Shown here: one piece after another, positions 23,001-33,996 of the stretch | Position numbering within the stretch: position 1 is the stretch's first letter | How the letters are laid out: each line of letters starts with the position of its first letter | Assembly: GCA_002914805.1 (NCBI GenBank) | Contig: JXTB01000038.1 | Span: 70,570-134,569 of the forward strand | Direction of reading: 5' to 3' | Length of the DNA: 64,000 nt | DNA from: Parasponia andersonii | Taxonomy: Eukaryota > Streptophyta > Magnoliopsida > Rosales > Cannabaceae | Notes under the pieces: generated by a model | Seen by the model: only the letters and a program-made list of their open reading frames with translations | Told to the model about the DNA's origin: nothing | The model's database searches: none | Made by a program: the position numbers and the translations under genes

Positions 23001-26000
23001 TTCATCCTTTTCCATTTTCTGAGGCTAGGGATTCTAAGGTAACTTGTGGGTACTTAATTCACTTGTATTCATATGAACTTTCTGAATTTTGTAGCAATCT
23101 AATTTGTGCACCTACCCTAGTTGTATACTGTGTTGGTAGAGAATCTACCTGAGGATCATTCAGTGGAGAATATTCGGAAAATTTTTGGCGAGGCTGGAAA
23201 GTATGTCCCCTTTTTGACTTCTCTTCACGTTGCTCTGTTGGTGCTTTTTGCTAGTTATGATTGGTAGACTGATTTTTTGAATCTTATTTCCAGTATAAAA
23301 CATATATGCATATGTGATCCGCATGCAACAGAAGTGTCATTAAAAGGTGATAGGGCCGAGAAGTTCATCAATATTAAGGTACGGAACCAAAAAGATTGAC
23401 CTAAGTGATGGGTCAATTTGTTTTGTTATCTAGTGAATTGGTACCATTTTTCCTTTTCCTTTTAAATGCCTTGGTATTTATAATTGAAGGTACTAATCTA
23501 ACTTGAGTGCATTGAATGAGATGAGAGATGAGCTTAGTATAGGTATATTTGATGTGTTTACTTAATCAAATCTTGCATAATAGGAAATTCCTGTTGAAAG
23601 TATAATAGTGGTATTGCTTCACGTGCATGTAGAAAAATATTTTTGCATAACCGTATTACTGATCATCTAGTAGGAAATTCTAATTTTTGAATAATTTCAC
23701 CAAAATATCTAACCATTATTGTGTAATTTCCTTGATTTAAATTATGGAACTAATAAAGTACTTTGTATAGTTGTTTTCTTAGTTACCAATTTGAATTGGT
23801 CAACTCAAATAACAAGCATCATGAACTGATGTCAGTTAGCAAGATATTTTACTATCATTTCGTAAAATATGTGACAAATTTCATTGCTTTCATACAATAT
23901 TATTACATAAACAAGTATGCTTTGAAAACCTTAATTGGAGTTTCAATTAATCAAGAATAAGATTCAAGTAGAAAATTCCATTAGTACTAGTATTGTTATT
24001 TTAAGTTGATCAATTTAAATTAGTGATTAACAAAACAACAATAAGGTACATTTAATTAGTTTCTTAATTTAATGTAAGAAATCTAGATAATTATGGATAG
24101 ATAGTTTGGTTTGTTTAGTTAATTTTGGAATCTAAATTGCCCACTAGGTGAGCTATTTTGAGATATATTCTGTGCAAACAATCTCACTTAAAATGAATTG
24201 CTTTGTACATTTGAACTTAGATAGGTTGGTTTAATTTTATATAGAATTATGAATGTTAACATGCCAAGAAGTTTTGAGATTTTAAATGAAGTTTCATTTT
24301 ACTTAGGCTCTGTTTTAGGGGTGTACATCGGCCGGGTTGGGTCGACTTGTACTAATTTTTCTGGGCCAACTCAACACATTCAGATTGCTAAATTATCAAC
24401 CCAATCCAACCCAATAGGGCCTCTAAACTGAATTGGCCTTATTGTTGTCGGCCTCGGGTTGGGTTTGGTTGGCCCAAAGGTATTTCAAGAGAGGAAAAAC
24501 AGGGAATAAATTAGTTGAATCTCTCTTTTTTTCCTCATTAATTAAATATATCATCATACCACTTTTTTAAATGAATTCTTGATGTGACTGGTAATCTTGA
24601 CAGATTTTTGTCTAATTTCATCCCAAAAGTGGTAGAATTTAGTAGTGGTGGTAAATTTAGTTCAACATTTGAAAAAAGTGATAATTGTCTACTTAACCCA
24701 CAAAAAGGGCTTTGGACATGGGCCTTATATTTTGTGAACTTGGGCTTATGTTGTTGAAAAAAAACTAAAAGCTGGTATGAATAATAAAGAAAAGGAACAA
24801 AATACACAGATCATACAATCTTTAAACCATGACACAACATAATGCCCATAAAACTTCAGGATTAATGAAGTCCATTTAGATTATAATTATAGCATGAAAT
24901 TATAGTCCGAGTCCAGTAAAATTATATATACAATCAGATAACAATATCAAAAATAAGAGTTCATTTTTCTCCACAGTCCAAAGCTACCTGTGTTCATAAT
25001 AAAAATCGGGGAAAAAAACACACACACTATGAAAAAACAGAGCACAATATCAAGCATTTAAAGAAAGGCTATATATTATGGAATGGAGACTCTTATGAAG
25101 TGAAGGTCCTTGAAAATCTTTGATGCTATAGTTCTTGAATTGGTGCTCTTAGAAACTTTTAGAAAGAAAAGAGACAAGAAAACAAAAATTAGATTCCTGA
25201 ACTCAAATTTTTGTACACCCCTACTCTGTTTGGATCTTGGATTTTGTTGAGGACCAAAAAAAAAAAAAAGGGAAAATAGTGAAAGCAAACGAAAGGAAAA
25301 AGGAGGAAAACATTTTCCTTGATTTCCATATAATATATTTCATAATGTCTTATCTCTATCATCTTTTTGTAATTATTCTATATTATCAAAACTAACACAA
25401 AATTTCTTCCAGTTTTTCTAATCCTTTTTTTTCCCTCCCTTTGTTAAAGTCCAAACATGAGATCATTAAATTGCTCCCTTTTTTTTCCTCCCTAAAATCT
25501 TTCAAATGGAGCCTTGGGGAGAAAGAAAAATTCCAATAGGAGAAATGAGTGTACAGTTTTCAAGAGAGTAGTGTGTGATCAAAGAGATACTTGAAAGAAT
25601 AATGCACACTGAGAGAACAAAAGCTTGCAAGAATTTTCTTGTATTCATAGTTGTTTTTGATTATTAGTTTTGGGTTCTTTATATTTATTTTCTTGTAGGA
25701 TATTAGGTGAACACACACCAAGTACTCATCAAGAGATAATTATCCTATGTATTACAAGATCGGTTATATTTGCTACTGCTTCATTTTTGTGTATGTGTTG
25801 TTAGCTTTCTTTATAAATTTTTGAAATGTACGTATGTCACCTCACATAATAACCAACGTGATGAACTGACTGTCATTTAATGATGGTTAAGGACAGAAGT
25901 GTGGTAGGAAATGAACATGAAAGCCTAATTTAGATTTGAGATTTTTTAATGTCATGGTTCTGCTGTATTATGTATATGTGACTGTAGAGGCTGCTGAGAA

Positions 26001-26878
26001 AGTTGAGACTAAAGTTTAAAGCCTCACTGATTTATCACAGTGGCTTTTTTTTTTGGAAAATAGTTGCATGCCCTTGTGGAGTATGAGACTCTAGCGGCTG
26101 CTGAGAAAGCTGTGAGTTTCTATCTTATATTCTTAATTGATTTTTGTTGCTTTAGTAATGAAATACTAAGGGTGCAGTTTCTTTTGTAAATTGGATCAGG
26201 TGGCTACCTTGAACAATGAACAGGACTGGAGAAGTGGCATGCGGGTCAAGTATCTGAAGCAAATGGTATTGTTCCTCGACGCTTTTTCCACTTTCCAACT
26301 TCGGCAATAAATGTAACTGAACTTTGTCTTTCATGCCTTAGGCAAAGCATGGGCAGAGAAAACAAAGCTGGAGGGGTCCCGACTCTGAGAAAAATCATGC
26401 AAGCCAATTGCTTGATCGGACCAGAGATGAGGGGAATCATAACTCTAGTGAGCATCATGATGATACACCTGATGAAGAGGCAAGTTTGTTTTGCATGCTT
26501 TTCATATTTTAACAAAGTCAAAGCTCATGTATGCAATAACGATGATTTCATTTTACTTGCTTTTCCATTATTTCAGGATGTGGCACACTTGCACAAACAG
26601 AAAAAGGAGCACAGAGGTCAAAACCGAGGGCGATCAGGAAGACAAAAACACCGTGGTGCTAACGGGATGGGTACTTTGGACAAACTACTACTTCTGGTTT
26701 TCGTTCCTTTGCTTTTAGAGTAAAAATCTGACATTCTGCCTCCCCAGGTCATGGAAATGCTTGGTCTGCTTGTCATCCCCATGAACCCCCAAAACCACCA
26801 CCTGGGCCAAGAATGCCCGATGGAACTCGAGGATTCACAATGGGGCGCGGTCGTACTCCAAGTTCGGATCAAAGTTAA
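20092..26878 (+). CDS. LARP6A: La-related protein 6 (LARP6A-like), intact, 11 exons, 409 aa
   Basis: RNA-binding protein of the La superfamily. Exons: 20092-20430, 21090-21171, 22786-22880, 22967-23038, 23121-23200, 23294-23378, 26064-26111, 26200-26265, 26342-26479, 26577-26670, 26748-26878; phases join without a stop (1230 nt). Exon 1 gives an acidic, low-complexity N-terminus. The La motif follows (about residues 106-185; VEYYFSDENLPTDKHMISLI, then FRKMKKLIRDNALLAVAL). The RRM (about 197-289) opens LYTVLVENLPEDHSVENI. The C-terminus is basic (HRGQNRGRSGRQKHRG) and ends with an LSA-type motif, RMPDGTRGFTMGRGR. No PAM2 motif is evident, which favours the LARP6A over the LARP6B/C type. Intron 9 uses a GC donor (GAG|GCAAGT, 26480). 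Intron 6 (2.7 kb) holds an hAT insertion. Length fits plant LARP6A (about 420 aa). Confidence 0.93.
24316..25223. mobile_element. Non-autonomous hAT element in LARP6 intron 6
   Basis: A 908-bp element with perfect 12-bp terminal inverted repeats (TAGGGGTGTACA at the left, TGTACACCCCTA at the right) and a perfect 8-bp target duplication (CTCTGTTT at 24308-24315 and 25224-25231), the diagnostic combination for hAT transposons. The left end is followed by GGGTTGGGT-type subterminal motifs also found inverted-sense within. It has no transposase ORF. A related but longer remnant occupies the same place in copy B. Confidence 0.92.
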
Positions 26879-27830
26879 TTGTGAACATAGAACACTATTT
26901 CATAGATGTTCTTGAGGATACTACTATCCATTTTCCCTGTACTATATAATGAGTTATGGATGTTGGAGTTTGGAAGTTTGTTTGAAAGTGGACACAATTG
27001 GAAGTGTTTGATTTGAACATACTGGTGCAATCTGTGTGTTTATCATTTCTGGTTTGTAATCTTATTGGTGCATGAAAGTCTGTTGATGTGGTTTATTAAT
27101 TCGGGGGCATCTTGTTAGATCTAATATAGGAAGAAATGATTATTTCACTCATCACATTGCAAGTAAAACAACTTCCTTGTATGGCAATAGTTTTACATTT
27201 TGGTTTCATTATTGAAATGAAATGGTTGGTGGTTGTTTTGTTGTAAAAGGTAGAATTATTGGCAAGCTTTGCGTTGTGTTTGACACGACAGCGCTGTTTT
27301 TTGGCGTGCTCCAATTATTTTTAATTGGTGTGTGGAAGGATCCCTGTCCCTGGAGAAGCAAATGTTCAAAACGACAGGACCTGATTAGTGAGTAGAGTGT
27401 AGAGACTCGAAATAGGCGGAAGCATGATTTATTCCCAAGCTCAAATTCATGTTCAAACTGTGTTTTCTGGCTGTCTTTGCATTTGGTTTTTTTGTTGCTT
27501 TTTATGAATCCAAGAGTGACGACGGTTCGGATTTGTTGTCTCTTATAGTCATATGTTTTGTCTGTGGTTTTTACTTTCGTGAAGTACATAACCTACATAA
27601 ATGAAAATCATAAAATGAAAGGTGATTTATGTAGTAGAAATTGAATGAAAAGCTCCATGATTGTCTTCGAGATGGAACGATGATCACAAAGACATATTCA
27701 ATAATCCCTGGTGGCCATGTAGGTTTAAACTTTTGGTTTTTTGGAATAGCTTGTAGTCTTAAAGTTGATAACTTGTAGGCTTAACTCCAATAACTTTTGT
27801 TCTTTTTTCATTTTTTAATTTGTAAACGAG
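26879..27830 (+). other. 3' flank of LARP6, duplicated at 14863-15940
   Basis: Homologous to the flank of copy B. It includes the LARP6 3' UTR; the exact poly(A) site was not determined. Small ORFs on both strands are not conserved between copies and are taken as chance. Confidence 0.6.
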
Positions 27831-28256
27831 TAATATATTTCATTAATTATTTAATTACATATGTAGGTAAATCAAAACTATAATAATTAATTTAACATAC
27901 ATAACTAAAATTAATTACATTTGTTATAGAAATTTATTTAAAAGAAAACATTATATTTAATGTTAAAACTCTCAAAAATACATTTAGCATCACTCATAAC
28001 CGGAAAAAAAAAACAACTTTAGCACAAAATATGTTCATATAATTTTGTAAAATCTAGACCAATTGTCATTTAATTATTTGAATTATAATATTCTTCTCAT
28101 AACTAATCGATTAATGCATTTCGAAATACAAAGTAAGTTTTTGTGTTCTTGATTTATCTGTGTACCAAGATATTCTCAAAATATAGTATTTGCATCCCTC
28201 CAATCTTGTATTGCTATATCAATATCTCGCTCATCCTCAATTATAATGCACACTCA
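27831..28256. other. AT-rich left part of the PIF/Harbinger region
   Basis: AT-rich with no coding content; probably the 3' non-coding end of the minus-strand transposase gene. No terminal repeat could be identified here. Confidence 0.4.
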
Positions 28257-29255
28257 TTATATCATGTAATATATGTTTTTTTCAAAAAACGTGCAGGGGA
28301 TGCCACAATTACAAATCGTGATTCTGCATGTTTTTTGTTTCATATCAAATAATTTATTTTTTGGTCCATGTAGATCATGAATAGTTTGTACAAGAGTAGA
28401 ACAATTGGAATATATACCATCAGCAAAATAATAACCCATGTTATATTCTTTTCTTTGAATTACATAATGAGTGGTAGGAGTAGTACCTTTAGCGAGGTTA
28501 GCAAAAAGATGAGAAACCCCCAACATATTAATGTCATTATTGAAGCCTCGCAAATCAAAATATGTATACCAGATCCAAAGATGATAATAAGCTACGACCT
28601 CGAAAATAATAGTTGGGTCCCCATTACGACTTATGCATTGATCTGTCGAAGCTGTTGGACAATTTTTCCACTTCCAGTGCATACAATCTAAATTATCCAA
28701 CATTCTTAGGAAACCACATTTTAAACATATTTGGAGTAGTCTGGCAACGTCACTAGCATTCGGTGAAATAATGTACTCATCAATAGCATCAGCTGGTATA
28801 CTATATGTCAACATCTCTTCACACAACAATTATCTTCTGAAAAGAGGACAATCTGAGTCTACCGAGCCTATCTCGTAACTGCATAAAGTAATTGTCATGA
28901 CCTTCCATAACATTTGCTATTCAAATGAATAAAGTTCAAGGAGCCCGTTTATATTAAAAAAAATGAATAAAGTTCTAGACATTCAAAATCGTCGGCGAAA
29001 AATCAAATCATTATATCATGGATTATTGGCAAAATAATCGTTGAAAAAATTTCTATAAGCTTTCTCTCGCTCACGATTAATATTTATATAACTAGAAATT
29101 GAGTCTCTATGAGTATCTTGGTCACTTTTTTGGTTGACATAGTGAGCAATGAGGAGATTATTGTTGGTGATCATACAAGAAAACGCTTCTTATCCTGCAT
29201 CAATCCTTGCATGATCTTCCATACATTTTAATTTATCATCGCTTTCACACTCGGA
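28257..29255 (-). pseudogene. PIF/Harbinger transposase (DDE, plant_tran type), broken
   Basis: On the minus strand, 28829-28257 is an open stretch of 190 codons with family signatures: LDCMHWKWKNCP, ISRNGDPTIIFEVVAYYHLW, LRGFNNDINMLGVSHLF and YNMGYYFADGIYSNCSTLV. The D of LDCMHW and the D of NNDINML sit in the places of two catalytic acidic residues of the DDE nuclease. Upstream pieces continue the family pattern in shifted frames: RDRLGRLRLSSFQK (about 28860) and NREREKAYRNFFNDYFANNP, then FRRRF (about 29070-28990). Stops and frame changes (for example after FANNP) show it is inactive. It is divergent from the accessory ORF at 30545-30819, as in PIF elements. Confidence 0.85.
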
Positions 29256-29370
29256 AAATGAAAATGAAGCAGAAGATGTTAAATGGGAGGGACCTCCAAT
29301 ATTAAAATTTATTTTTGAAAATAGATGAGACGAATGAGTTGCTAGGTATTTGGTGTTTCTTCTTATAATT

Positions 29371-30024
29371 GTTAGACAAATTGAAATCTAGACCAACGAA
29401 TCCCAACTATTAGATAAGATATACTTTAAATTTCAATCTTATGATTTTATCAGAATTCTATCTTCACTTTTTCTTATCCTATTAGAGAAAATCTAAACTA
29501 TTGAATACTAACTATTAGATGAGATATACTTTAAATCTCAATCTTACGATTTTATTAGAATCATATCTTTATTTTTTTCCTATACTTTCAGATAAGAAAA
29601 TATAGACCAGTGAAACCCAACCATTGGATAAGATCCATTCTAATTCTTAACCTTATGATTTTATCAGAAGTATATCTCTATTTTTTCCTATACTTTCAGA
29701 TAAGAAAATCTAAACCAATAAATCTCAACTATTGAATGAGATACATTCTAAATTTTAGCCTTACGATTTTATCAAAATCACATCTTCACTTTTTCCTATC
29801 ATGTCAGATAAGAAAATCTAAACCATTAAATCCTAACCATTAAATGAGATATACTTTAAATCTCAACCCTACGATTATATTAGAATCCTATTTTTACTTT
29901 TTTTCTATACTTTTTGATAAGAAAATCTAGACTAATGAATCTCAACTATTTGATGAGATATACTTTGAATCTCAAACATACAATTTTATCAGAATCATAT
30001 CTTCATTTTTCTTATTTACTTTCA
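29371..30024. repeat. Minisatellite, six ~108-bp units
   Basis: Six consecutive units, starting near 29371, 29484, 29590, 29699, 29807 and 29916, share the frame GATAAGAAAATCTAAACCA.., CCAACTATT.GATGAGATA and ACGATTTTATCAGAATC. Units differ by roughly 10-25% by eye. A partial unit start (GATAAGATTATT) follows. It lies between the two divergent ORFs of the PIF/Harbinger remnant. Confidence 0.9.
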
Positions 30025-30544
30025 GATAAGATTATTTTTACCATAAATACTATGCCACACTCTAAATCAAATACATATCTTCAAATTTCCTAGAAAAAGT
30101 TGTATCTATTCAACTATACCTATTCAAAACCTACAAGAAAAAACCTATCTATTTTCAACCATTTTAAATTTAAAGATGAGTTCAAGATAACAAAGTACTT
30201 CATACTCAATTGATGAATATATACATCTCTGTCGTGTATATCTTGATATTTCTAAAAATCCGATTGTAGTTATAAATTTGACCAAGGAAAGATTGTGGTC
30301 TTGAGTTGAGTTTGAATATAATAACTTAAGACCAACCAGTATCACTCAAACCTAACTACAAAAATCTTTACAGTCTCGAATGCAAGTAATTCTAACCGTA
30401 GTAGGCAAATTAAGGGGATGTGTTAATTAAATTAAAAATCTGAATTTAAGTGATGCTTCAAAATAAGATATTGTGAGTATCATTACTTATCATTAAATTA
30501 TAAATATTATATATAAATCAATTTTAACATTATCATTCATAATG

Positions 30545-31135
30545 TTTTGTAGTTATATCACGCGAAAATATTGTTAACTGAAGATCCAAATTACAACAAT
30601 GGATTTAAATTTGATCACGTTCGGTCCATACTTAAAGATATTGAAAATTTTGTTGATAATAACACCAAAGCACCAGTCCATCAAAGGCAAAGTGAAAACT
30701 TTTCATTGTCACAATCAGAGTTGCCCACTTCTGAGTCTCCTACCTCAGCAATTCCTAGTTTGTCTTCATTTTCTCTTAATCTAAATGAAAGCTATGTTGG
30801 TGACACTTCAACTCAATGACCTATTGAGGTGAAGAAAGTAAAATCAAAGAGAAAAAATGACGGTAAAAGTTTTGAACTTATTGAGAGTATAAGGGAAGAC
30901 AATCAACAATTTGCTAAAATTTGAAGCAGGGGAATACTACTAGACAATAAACTTATGAACTCTAAATGGTAAGAGCTCAAAATGAGTCAAAAAATTGGTA
31001 CTTACAGAATATCGAGAAGATAATAAAATTTTAATGTGAATATTTTTGAAGTGAACAAGTAAGAACTTTGGGAAAAAAAAAGTCAATAATGTGGTGAAGG
31101 ATTTACAAATACCTTTACATCTTTTGGCCAACATT
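30545..31135 (+). pseudogene. PIF/Harbinger accessory protein (Myb/SANT-like, NAM-associated C-terminal type), fragment
   Basis: The open part (30571-30819) reads GFKFDHVRSILKDIENFVDN, a Ser/Pro-rich linker (SPTSAIPSLSSFSLNLN), and after a TGA at 30817 continues PIEVKKVKSKRKNDGKSFEL. This order (FKFDHVW-type helix, SPTSGTPSL-type linker, basic KxKxKRK patch) is usual in the DNA-binding ORF1 partner of PIF/Harbinger transposases and its domesticated relatives. The downstream part has several stops up to about 31135. The upstream SANT domain is missing or unrecognisable, replaced by the minisatellite. Confidence 0.7.
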
Positions 31136-31760
31136 TTGACAATCTTCGAGGATCCGGAGACGATCTCCCAAAATATTAATTATTATCTTACTTTATGCTA
31201 TATTTTGCCTATATGTATTAGTGGTTTCTGTTGTAATTTGTTTTTTGTTGTAATTTATCTTTAAATATTGTGGTTTAATGTTGTTTAAGTAGTGTTATAA
31301 TTTGCTTTTAAAATTATTGCTTTAATTTATGTTGTTTTCTAGTGGTAATTTATTTGGATTTTAATATTATAATTATTAATAAATTAATATTACTTTAATA
31401 TTTTACTTATTAATAAATTAATTTTACTTTAGTTTATTGATATTTTTCTGTTAAAAATGCAAAGTTAATTATTAATTGAATTAAAATAATTTAAACAAAA
31501 TCATAAAATTATTAGACAAATAATTAAATAAAAGGACACAAATGGAATAAAATTTATTATCTATTATATTTAAGGGGTAGAATTGGGACTAATAAAATTT
31601 CTAGACCAAACTTTAAACCTACAATACTATATCTAGCCTTCCACTATTTCAAACTCTAAAATAAAGTTTCCTTTTGAAGTTCGGTTGGAGCCGTATTTGA
31701 ACTTTAATTTGGTGCAGAACTGTAAAATATAATTCAGTTGGAATTGCCCTACGTCACAAA
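31136..31760. other. AT-rich tail and possible right terminus of the PIF/Harbinger remnant
   Basis: Non-coding, AT-rich up to 31650. Then related phrases repeat (GTTCGGTTGGAGCCG, 31680; ATTCAGTTGGAATTGCCC, 31733), the kind of tail seen at the ends of plant PIF elements. No matching left terminus was found. Confidence 0.4.
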
Positions 31761-31894
31761 TTTTTTGCACTAAGAGATTTTGCATTAAGCCATTAACTAC
31801 TACAATATTACTTTACCACACAAGTTAAACAATATGACCTTATCTTAAAATAAAGTATTATTTATTTGTCTGTTTTAAATTAAACGAAGTTTAA

Positions 31895-32175
31895 AGGTTA
31901 GAGGGTGTAACCCCTATGCTTGATAAAGCGGGTACAAACTATGCAGAGATACTACAGACTGTACGAGATGACGAGATGACTCCACAGATGCGTGTAGGAG
32001 ATCTACAGGATAATTGTTATGGGGCTAGGCCACTCCTACACAAACTGGTTTGGAGTTGGAGATGTTTCCTAAGAAATCCAAGGCAAGAAAAAATCGGTTA
32101 ACATTACATATGAGCAAATTGCTGGTGAGTAAGCTAGCCTAGGGAGTCGGGCATCGCACATGCATATTAATGTTT
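31895..32175. repeat. Diverged direct repeat, unit 1
   Basis: Shares with unit 2 the blocks ACCCC.ATGCTT, GTTATGGGGCTAGGCCACTC, CAACAT(A)..ATATGAGCA and GGCATTACCCCTGTGA-like ends. The core is not a recognised family. No coding sequence is convincing, although a 61-codon ORF (31916-32101) is open. Confidence 0.75.
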
Positions 32176-32456
32176 GAGGCATTACCCCTGTGACAAGTCA
32201 CATCAGAGCTAGTGTGATTATTATGGATGAGGCACAATGTTGTTTTCCATATGAAGGAAATCACTGGAGGCAACCGAACCTCTATTGAAGCTATAACAAA
32301 ATGTAATGCAATGTGTAAACTGCGTCTATGCCAAGCACCAATATTGGTGCGTCAGCATGCGAGTGTGCAGATCAAGTGAAAGAGTAAGTAGGGTACAACA
32401 TTTCAGCGAAGACAGTTGCATTAACAAGAAGATGTATAGTTTTTTGGCGAGGGAGG
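32176..32456. other. Spacer between the two repeat units
   Basis: Unrecognised non-coding sequence. It may belong to the first unit of a ~560-bp tandem array of which the second unit is truncated. Confidence 0.35.
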
Positions 32457-32740
32457 GTTTTTAACCCCTTTGCTTATTGTAGCAAGTACAAATTGCGTAA
32501 AGGCATTACTGACTGGGGATTATGACTATAGGGGTGCATGTAGAAGATATGCAAGATGATCGTTATGGGGCTAGGCCACTCCTGCACGAACTAGTCAAGA
32601 GCTGGAGTCGTTCCCTTGAGGAGCCCAAGATAAGGCGAAATCAATCGACATAGCATATGAGCACATTATTGGTGAACAAGACAGTCTGGGAAGTCGACAC
32701 TGAATGGGCGTGTTCATGTTTTAAGCATGACCCCTATGAT
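32457..32740. repeat. Diverged direct repeat, unit 2
   Basis: Second copy about 560 bp downstream of unit 1, with the same order of blocks, including GTTATGGGGCTAGGCCACTC at 32563. Roughly 70-75% similar by eye. Confidence 0.75.
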
Positions 32741-32764
32741 AGAGGATAACATTGAAGAAAAAAT

Positions 32765-32960
32765 CTTGACGGGCAAGAGCTTGGATAGCTTAATGAGTAT
32801 CACTCTTCAAGTAGTCGATTTTAAAACCATTGTCTTATAGCACGACATTGAACTATATAAGGATCAAAACCATCCTTCATTAAAGCCAGCATTGTCCCCA
32901 CAACTTCACCTGCTGGATCAAGTATCATCGACCCTATATTAATAGTCTGAGAATGTACAA
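32765..32960 (-). pseudogene. RNase H-like (reverse-transcriptase-associated) fragment
   Basis: The minus strand reads IGSMILDPAGEVVGTMLAL, then GFDPYIVQCRAIRQWF, with stops after it. The order 'IRD..GEV..ALS..G..P...E..AI..GL' is the pattern of the RVT_3 RNase H-like domain common in plant non-LTR-like and captured gene fragments. It is short, broken and isolated. Confidence 0.5.
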
Positions 32961-33996
32961 ACAGCAGCATCAACATTCAAGTTATTTTTGATAGAGAGGA
33001 AAGGAAAGAAAATAAGAGAGAAGAAAAAAGTTGCAAGAGAGAGAAAATATATAAGATATGAAAGAGAAAAATATTCTCTTTATAGTTAAAAAAAAAACTA
33101 GTTTTTTAAATTGTCCGGTATGTAAAACGAAAAGAAAACTAGTTTATTTTAAATGAATATTCTATTTTATTTATTTAAAATTAGTGTGCTAGATTATTTT
33201 AGTAACTTCACTTAAATAACTTTTCTTTCCTTTTTTTCACTATTTTTGGGGGAAAAATTATTTATGTTGGCCCCAATTTTTTTTCCCCTCCATTTTTCTC
33301 ATCTATTGTTCTAAGTACAAACACGTGTGAATCAATGTATATATATTGCGGGAAAAAGTAAGATGCAAGCAACCATAAGATTGATTTTTTATTAGTTAAT
33401 GCATAATATTGGCTAAGAGGATTCGAACAAACTTGACCATAATCTTGTTAATGGGCGAGCCGAGGCTCAGATAAAGATTTCATCCACTGAACTTGCCAGC
33501 AAACGGTCCCCAAAGACATGTTTTTGCTCAAGTTCCTTCACAAACTCTAATACCCAGAAATCCTGTTGAACTTTATTGCTTTTAAGCCCAAATTTTAAGC
33601 ACACGAAGAAACCCCATCTAGTTTGGTGGTGAGAAAGAAAGCAAGGGAAAACGAAAAGTGAATGTGCAGAACGTGCTGGACAGAAAAATTGGGAGAGGTT
33701 CGTAAAACTTAGCAAACATTGCTAAGTAACTCACATTCTTTCTTTTCACGAATCCTTTTTAAGTCAGTATTTTAAACTGTCTCGAAAAATGAAAAAAAAA
33801 GATCGAAAAAGATAAAGGCATGCTGCTCATATCTCATTCTCATAGGAAAAATTAGAAAGCTAGAAAAGATAAAATACAACACATGGAATGTGGTTTACCA
33901 ACACTCCCATATCCCACCGCAGAGAGACCTAACAAACGGTACAACTATATATATAACTATATTTAAAAAAAACTCACTAACCAAAAGAAAAAACTC
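32961..33996. other. Non-coding stretch downstream of the DUF642 gene
   Basis: AT-rich, with homopolymer tracts (33078, 33270). The minus-strand ORF 33715-33467 (82 codons, ending EFVKELEQKHVFGDRLLASS) has no family I recognise. The part nearest 33997 should hold the DUF642 3' UTR. Confidence 0.45.

Noticed and set aside
26349..26872. Overlapping ORFs around LARP6 exons 9-11
   Set aside because: Alternative frames of genuine exons that read into introns.
28377..28691. Plus-strand ORF over the PIF transposase
   Set aside because: Antisense shadow of a clear transposase frame.
29371..30024. The ~108-bp repeats as a CRISPR-like array
   Set aside because: Units are contiguous and diverged, without short identical repeats and unique spacers, and the DNA is a plant nuclear genome.
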